Below, in pieces: positions 54,115 to 63,100 of a stretch of 64,000 nucleotides of DNA. The notes under the pieces were generated by a model. It was not told where the DNA came from, made no database searches, and saw nothing but the letters and a program-made list of their open reading frames with translations. The DNA is from Diploptera punctata. Its lineage: Eukaryota; Arthropoda; Insecta; Blattodea; Blaberidae. The stretch covers positions 81,712 through 145,711 of the forward strand of contig JASPKZ010009674.1 of assembly GCA_030220185.1 (NCBI GenBank). Direction: 5' to 3'. A program made the position numbers and the translations under genes. Every line of letters starts with the position of its first letter. The first letter of the stretch is position 1.

Positions 54115-57100
54115 CAATGTTACTAGGAAATGGCGGTCATTTTTTAAATTTAAATGTACAATGTGTCCCCTTGCATCCATATGAAAATAACTTTGATGGA
54201 GATATTAAAGTAATAGAAACTGCACAGCAGATTGTGCTGCAATGGATCCCTGCCCATATTTGCATTGTTGGAAATAAAATGGCAGATATACTGGCTACAA
54301 AGGGACAAACTATTGTTTCTAACCCACAAAATAAACAAAATTTAACTTACAAATCCAAGCCTATAAACCAATTTCAGATAAAAAAACTTACAAATAATAA
54401 ATAGAAAACTAAAAGGAAAGAGAATATGCCTCCCACCTCTTATCCTGACAATGCCAAGAAAATTTACTGTAGCTGAATTCTGCCTCTTCACCAGTCATCA
54501 CTGCTTAACTGATCATCTCAAGAAAATAGGAATTGATGATGTCAAATGCACAATATGTATTGAAACTTGACAATAATTCAACTTGGAATATCACCTGACA
54601 TCTAAATAACTGGACAGGAACAAACAACTCAGAAAGGAAATTCAAGGTCTCTACTGGGAAGCAAGAGAAAAAATGGGAGAAGCCAATTAAATGCTTCATC
54701 ACCATGGGTCTGATGGTACTACGTTAAATTTCAACAATGTTTCTTTGTTACAGCTGAAACATCATTGTCAGAAGAGAATAGAAAATTAATGGAACAAAAC
54801 AGGGCACCCATAATTGTTTCTCCTCGTAAAGTTGCTGCTGGCCTTGTGAATTTTATTAATTGTACTGCAGATGCAGATCCCTCAGGTACCTCTTCAACAG
54901 CAACACAATCAGCAGCTGCTACTGCCCCAGTGAAAAGTGTAATTGTCCGTGCAGGTCCAGGACCAGCTACCTCAAGTGTAAGTCTATTGTCATTACTACC
55001 CATTTGTTCACATAATAACATAATATTTTAAATAATGGATTTTGACCATAAAACTATAATTTTCTTTTTCTGCAGGCTCCTCCACCTCATCGCACTGATG
55101 CTCCAGATGTTCTTGTTGTTCCAACAACTGATCCCAGGCAGCATGGTGAAGGTCATGGAGTTGACAATGTCAGTGGTAATCATGAGATTTCTGCTCATGT
55201 CACTGTTGAAACAAGCAGAGCTCATGATCAGCCAAGGTACTATTTAGTAAAAAGCCAATCATAAAAGATTTTTAAAATATGTATATTGTTATAAATACGT
55301 AACTAATAATTTATTCCTCTTGCAGAACTCATCCAACAATTGGTCAATCAGTCTCTCATGATCTCTTATTGGGAAGGTGGAGATTATCACTGGATCTCTT
55401 TGGACGAGTATTTATGGAAGATGTGGGTTTAAACCAGGTTCAATAGTTTCAGAATTAGGAGGCTTTCCTGTAAAAAGGCCAAGTTTCGCCGTGAAATGGA
55501 AAAAACTTCGTAATGCCCAGCAAAGAGATTTAACTTTGGCAAAGGTATCATTAACTTGTTTTTGCAATTACTAATTTTATCTGAAAACAATTATTCATTT
55601 ATGTTTTTGTACACTTACATAAAATTAGTCTCTCCCATCCTCAAAAAGATGATACAAATACAGAACACTTAAATTATTCTAAGTTTGAATATGTATTCTT
55701 TTTAATATAATAAATTTGGAAATTTTTAACATTAATGAGGTTTTATTAATAAGAATCAAATGAATCATGAATTCTTCTTACCTCATACTTCTATGTTTTT
55801 TAAACACAGCACCACAGTATTCAGCTGACGATAGTGAAGTTTGTTTGCCGATACTGTGGTGCTGTGTTTAAAAAAACATTGAAGTATGAGGTAAGAAGAA
55901 TTCATGATTCATTTGATTCTTATGATGTTTTTATTATTCGCTTAATACATCTAAATGAAGGATAATTATATTTGAAGAGAAAAATATAAAATATGCATTT
56001 TTTTTTCCTAGGGAATTTTTAAAATGCCAACCAATGGTAGATCATTAGGACAACCTAGGAAAAGATGGTGGAATTTTTTTTTTACGCCTTAACAATCCTT
56101 TCAGGACTACGACATGAAAGGAAGAAGATGATAATATTATCACCAAATAGTGGAAAGTAGAAGAAAAATATATATTTAAAAGTGCTATACTGGTTTCGGC
56201 CTTTGTTTGTTGTAATGTAAACAGAAGCATGTGGTTAAGTGTGATTTCATTGGCCACATGAACCTAATAACATCGTTGTCCAGCAGCATAGGTGAAATCG
56301 TGATTCCCTGATCAATCTACGTTTTATATAATATAACTACTATGTATGAACAAAATTATCGCAAAAATAATAATAAAGTAATAAAATACGATATCTTCTT
56401 CTTGTTCTTCCTTCCAAGTATTAGGCCAAGGCCTGTTACGATCCTATAGAAAATTTTCCCTGCAGCGTTTCATAGGACAGACGAGAGATCTTCGTCCTCT
56501 TGGTATATAATTATAAACAGCTTTGGGGATCCGATTTGAACTCATTCTTTCAAGATGGTGTTTCCAATTTATTGGTACTGTTTAATATATTCCAAAATTG
56601 GCGTAGTCTTCAATTCTTCTAAGATATCAGTGTTCCTTTTCCGATCCCATCTGGTGTAACCCGCTGTTCTGCACATGAATCTCATTTCACAAGCCGTTAT
56701 GTTGTCTTTTTAGTGTCAATGCTTCACTACCATAGGTCAACACTGGTCTAGCCAAAGTGTTATATAAACGTAATCTGGTGTTTTTTGTACAAGGGATGGT
56801 TTCGTAACTTGATTAATAATTCCCAAACTTTTATTATACTAGTAATTTTTTCAGAGATATCCTTTTCATCCCAGATAGAGAGATAATATCCAAGACATTT
56901 AAATTGATTAGATCTCTCTAAAATTTTATTCTGGAGACATATTTTACCATAATTTTAGTTTTGTTAATTGATATTTCCATATTAAATTTGGCAGCTACCT
57001 TTAGTAAATTATAAATTGATCGTTGCAAATCATTTTTGGAAAGTGCCAGAAGCGCTAAATCATCAGTAAAAAAAATAGCATCGAGTTTGAGGTTCTTATT

Positions 57101-60100
57101 GATGGGTGTATATCCCCGTTGTGTTTTCCTCCATTCGTTTATTATTCTATTCATATATATAATGAAAAGCACCGGTGAAAGTCCACATCCCTGTCTTATT
57201 CCAGTGTTGATCTTTTTCAAAACATGAAAAAATGACAGTGGTGAACAGTAAGTATAAATAATTAAAACATTTTGTGTGTTCATTCTTACCTCTTAGAGTT
57301 GTTTTTGTCGAGCATGTTTAAGAGCTTCTTAGCCCCATCGTCAGCGATTAGAGACTGAATTTTCTCATGTTGTCACCCCTGATTCTTGATTCCTGCTTTC
57401 TTTGCCTCTGGTCCAATGGAAGGAACCTCATTAGTAAATTCATTGGACCAGAGGCAAAGAGAGCAGGAATCAAGAATCAGGGCCGACAACATAAGAAAAT
57501 CCAGTCTGTAATTGCTGACAATGGGGCTAAGAAGCTCTGAAATGTGTTCGACAAAAACAACTCTAAGAGGTAAAAATGAACAGACAAAATGTTTTAATTA
57601 TTAAACAAACCTCTTAATGTTTTATTATTAATTTCATACATCTCAATGATGGATAAATCATATTTAAAGAGAATAATTATACGCTCAGACCGGGACTTGA
57701 ACCCGGGACCCTTGGTTTTCTAGTCCAAGTGCTCTACCATTTGAGCTACCTGAGCAAGTACCGATCTAAACGCAAATCTTTCTCTATATACGTTGAAATT
57801 CCCGCCCACCAAATGCTTTGAAGCCTTTGCTTCTATCTTTGCAAATGGCGGCTCCTATATTAAGAAGACATATTTGGGAATTATACATTACATTATAAAT
57901 GCCAGTACGGCTATTTTCGATATTTTTATTATTAATTTCATACATCTCAATGATGGATAAATCATATTTAAAGAGAAAAATTATACGCTCAGACTGGGAC
58001 TTGAACCCAGGACCCTTGGTTTTCTAGTCCAAGTGCTCTACCATTTGAGCTACATTATAAATGCCAGTACGGCTATTTTCGATGTTTTTATTATTAATTT
58101 CATACATCTCAATGATGGATAAATCATATTTAAAGAGAAAAATTATACGCTCAGACCGGGACTAGAAAACCAAGGGTCCCGGGTTCAAGTCCCGGTCTGA
58201 GCGTATAATTTTTCTCTTTAAATATGATTTATCCATCATTGAGATGTATGAAATTAATAATAAAAACATCGAAAATAGCCGTACTGGCATTTATAATGTA
58301 ATGTATAATTCCCAAATATGTCTTCTTAATATAGGAGCCGCCATTTGCAAAGATAGAAGCAAAGGCTTCAAAGCATTTGGTGGGCGGAATTTCAACGTAT
58401 ATAGAGAAAGATTTGCATTTAGATCGGTACTTGCTCAGTAGCTCAAATGGTAGAGCACTTGGACTAGAAAACCAAGGGTCCCGGGTTCAAGTCCCGGTCT
58501 GAGCGTATAATTTTTCTCTTTAAATATGAAACCTCTTAATATTTGAAGAGAAAAATTTGCATCTAGATCGTAACTTGCCTCGGTAGCTCAGTTGGTAGAG
58601 CATTTGGCCCAGCAAGCCAAAGGTACCGGGTTCGTGTCTCGGTCTAGGCAAAAATTTTTCTCTTCAAATATAATTTATCTTTCAGTGAGAAATGTTAAGT
58701 CAATAATAAAAACCTCTTAATGTTACTTCCTATTGTATTTTAAAATAAAGTAAGTATAAATTTATATAAATTTAAAGATAACTCCATTTTGCGCATGTCA
58801 GTTGACGAAGAGGGATATTCGGTTATTTCAACATGGCCACTCATGTTGAATACATTAAACATCAGATGGCGCATAAAATTAGTACCATCACTCCACCAAT
58901 CACAGATGTCTGTGGAAGGATACCTTTTGTGACTTTGTTTGCAGTACAACATAAACTAAGGCAGAATATGGTATAGTAATATTGAGTTTTCTGAAAAAAA
59001 AATGTTTTCTAGGTTGAAAGGGAAAGGACACAGTTGATCGTACAAACAATGAAGGAATTGAATACGCAGTATAACAACTTTCATCGCAGAGCTTCAACTT
59101 CACAACCTCCATTAGCTGTAAACAGAGTTAAAGTTACATTCAAAGATGAGCCTGGTGAAGGATCTGGAGTTGCTCGAAGTTTTTATACAGCAATAGCTGA
59201 GGTAAATTTCTGTGAAGCTGTTATACATCAAATGCCCAATTAACAAATCTGTGTATCACCTTTCCCCTTCTCTTCATCTCTCCTCATACAACATATTTTC
59301 ACTGCACACAAACACTTGATAATACTTGAAATTCACCGGAGAAGATTTTTTGACAACTCACCTCATAAATTTAATGTTTTTCACGATACTGGAGTTTCAA
59401 ACGTAATCATGTTACTCTTCCGTTATGGCTGAAGATGAACGTGATTATGTTTGAAACTGCAGTATCATGAAAAACATGAAATTTATGAGCTGAGTTGTCA
59501 AAAAATGTTCTATGTTGAATTTCAATTATTGTTATATTATTTTTAGTCATCTTACCTCAATATTAATGTTGATTTCTTCTCGAACATGTTTCAAAACAAT
59601 TCTGTTTTATCATCAGCTTGTCAGGGTGTGCAACATAATGCAACATAAATCAAACCAGTCTGGACAAGCTGACGATAAAACAGAATTGTTTTGAAACATG
59701 TCCAAGAACAAATCAACATTAATATATTTCAATTTTGTTATATCAGAGCCGTCCAAACTACGGCCCGCCATTGCTTTTCCTATGGCCGCATAAGCATTGA
59801 AATGAACAAATTAATGTTATATTTTCAATTTAGATTTTAAAGTGTAACATCTAGTTTGGATATCCCTGTGCGAAATTCTGCTCTCTGGAATTTGGTGTTG
59901 AGGTGTCACCGCTTCTCTTGACAAAGAGTAGAGATGATTCATGCCTTATTTGCCCTTTTTCTCCCCCACTCCAAACTTTGAACATTACTTGTTTGTATTT
60001 TCAACCAAACAGTAGTCTGTGCACGGAATAGTTGTAAAAATAGTGTTAAAGTGAGAAAATGCTTTAAAAAAAACGCAAAGTTGATTCTGAGTGTAGGAAG

Positions 60101-63100
60101 TTTAACGAATCCTGGACCAGCAAATACTTTGTGGAGGAGCATGGAAACAAAGTGTTATGTGTTATTTGTAACAATGTTATTGCAGTTGTGAAAGAATATA
60201 ACGTTAAAAGACATTACCACACAAAGCATAGTCATTTTGATAAATTTAACGGAGATGGATGTACTGTGAAAGCGAACAAGCTCCTTTAAAAAGTTACGGT
60301 ACAACAGCAGTTATTATTTCAGGGTGGAGGTGTAAGACAAATAAATGTTACCTAAGCGAGTTATGAAGTTTCAAAACTAATTGTTGAGAAAGGAAAACCG
60401 TTTTCTGATGGCGAATTTGTGAAAAAGTGTCTGATTGCTGTTGCCAAGAAGTTGTGTCTCGATAAAATTGATTTATTCAATTCAGTGTCGCTATCAAGAA
60501 ACACTGCAAGTAGGCATGTAGAAGAACTAGTATCCACTGTTCGTCATCAGCTTGTAGAAAAGGAAAACAATTTGAAAATTTCTCCACTGCATGTGACGAA
60601 AGTACGTACATAACTGATACTGTTCAGTTACTGGTATTTGTTAGAGGCATAGATATTGATTTCAAAATTACGGAAGAACTTATAGGGGTAAGAAGTATAC
60701 ATGGTAGGACGAAAGGTACTGACTTGTTTGAGAAAGTTTGAAAGCTGTCGACAATATTGAAGTAGACTGGGTGAAATTATGCAGTATAACATCTGATGGT
60801 GCGTCATGTATGTTGGGAGCTAACGCCGGAATGGCGAAATTAATAAAGGAGAAAGTTGAAGTTTTGGGGGGCACAGTGCATAAATTGCACCGCATTGTAC
60901 ACCAGAAGGCCTTTGCGCTAAAGCGGCAAATGTCGATGGAGTTGTGCAGACTGTAACTAAGATAATTAATTTAATTCGTCGCAGAGCCTTAAATCACCAC
61001 TTCAGTACTTTCAGTCTTTCATAGATTATATGAGCAGTGAATACGGTGGTATAATCTATCACGCTGAAATAATGTGGTTAAGCCGTGGTTAAACATTAGC
61101 AAGATTTTTTGCTTTGAGAAATGAAATCCGTCAATTTTTTAAGGAAAAAAGTATTATGTTAAGTGATCACGATTGGATGTCCAGACTAGTGTTTCTTGTT
61201 AATATGACAAAACATTTGAATGACCTGAACATAATTTTACGACGTAAAGACAAATTAATCAACCAAGTTTACAGTGCAGTAACAGCTTTCAAATTGAAAC
61301 TGAAGCTATTGAAAAGGTCCATATTTGTGAAAAACTGGGTACATTTTCCAAGTGTAAATGCTCTGCAAAATGAATATCCTGAATTGTGTTTCAGAAGTGA
61401 TTATTTTGTGGAAGTTATTAAAAAATATTGAAGAAGAGTTTTCTAATGGATTTGTTGATTTCAATAAAATGGAACCAGACATTTCTTTGTTTTGTCTCCA
61501 ATTTCCTTCTATGTTGACAAAGCACCAGCAATGTTGCAATTTCAACTAATAGATTTGCAGTGTAATGACGCAATGAAATGAGTTTTTGATCCTATAGATC
61601 TCATTAAGTTCTACAAGTTACTACCTGAAAAATATTTAGGGTTGAAGGAACACGCCCGACGTTTAATCTACATGTTTTCCTCGACATACTTGTGTGAACA
61701 AACATTTTCTAAAATGAAAATTCAAAAATCACAATTGAGGTCAATTTTGAGTGACGAACACCTCCAAGACATCTTATTTATTAATACTACCCAGCAGACA
61801 CCCGACATCGATCGTTTGTTATCTTTAAGAAGCCAGCTCCACTCTTCTCATTACGTAAATATATTTACTACTTATATTATTTTTGGTCTGGACATCTTAC
61901 CTCAATATTAATATTGAGGTAAGATGTCCAGACCAAAAATAATATAATTAAAAAACCTCAAAATATAACTTCCTAAAATTAAATAATAATATTTACTACT
62001 TATTTTAGGAATTCTCACTATGAGGTATATTCATTAAGGTAGAATATGTTTATCACTCACCTCATATTGTTCTTCTTATTTGATTATAAACTAGTTTCGG
62101 GAACATAGTTTCTGTTCCATCCTCAGTATCATCACGACCGGTGTTCTGTCGTCTTGAAGAGTTGTCCTTCTCTCCTTCCCTGGGAAGGAGGTGAGTGATA
62201 AACATATTCTACCTTAGTAAATATATTTACTTTTGTTACCATTTTTTTTTACGATTTTAATTGCAGCATGGTGTTACAAATGTTGAAACATTCTTCTGTA
62301 TGATCATGTAATTTTATTTTAGTAATAATAATAATAATAATTGTTTTTGTAAGCCCATGTTTTCCCTTTACAGAGATTTAGGCGCTCTCCCCCTAGAGGG
62401 AAGAATCTGACCATACTAATTTAGTTACACTTGTTTTCGTATAGATGCCATTTTTGAGTGGTCTGTGGTCAGCGTTCTGCCTCATACTGACATCTACGAA
62501 ACCAAGGCAGTACTAGGACGGGAAAATTCTGTAAATTTTGCTTAGAGGCCTTTTCATTCATGCTTAAGGATTTTTTACGAGCCTGAAAATCTTCAGACTC
62601 GGGACCCACGGCTTAAGTCCCTCCCGGAGGACTTGCTCCTTGGATTTTTCCGTTCTAAAAAATCCATCGACCCTAGCTGGGTTTGAACCCGCGACCCTCG
62701 GGACCAGAGGCAAGGAGCATAACCACTAGTCCACCGCAGCCGATAATAATAATAATAATTATTATTATTATTATTATTATAAATATAGTAGAACCAGCAG
62801 TAGCAGTAATAATAGTAACAATATTTATGTTCCGGCCCACGATCAATTGCACAATCAGTTATTGGCCCGGCCCATTAAAAAGTTTGGGCGGACCATCTTA
62901 TAATGCTGGGATATTAACTGCCTTATCTAATCGTATTGGTGATGTAGCTTTACTTATAGCTATCGCTTAAATATTAAATTTTGGAAGATGGAATTTTATT
63001 TATTATTTAGATTATATAAAAAGTAGAGTTGAAATAGAATTTATTGGTTGTTTTGGCTGCTATAACAAAAGAGCTCAAATTCCTTTTTGGTTTATATCAT

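Larger units (their letters stand above)
59744..62895 (+). mobile_element. hAT element with GTF2IRD2/ZBED-like transposase, decayed
   Basis: Left end CAGAGCCGTCCAAACTACGG, right end complement GGTCCGCCCAAACTTTTTAA: a typical hAT start. Coding remnant 60060-61850 with stops: a BED-like start, then [20 protein letters not shown] and [16 protein letters not shown]. Further on are [39 protein letters not shown] and the C-terminal [19 protein letters not shown] dimerisation block. It matches transposases related to GTF2IRD2 and FAM200. Eight-bp flanks TGTTATAT and TCTTATAA agree in six positions. Three later insertions lie inside. Confidence 0.88.
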
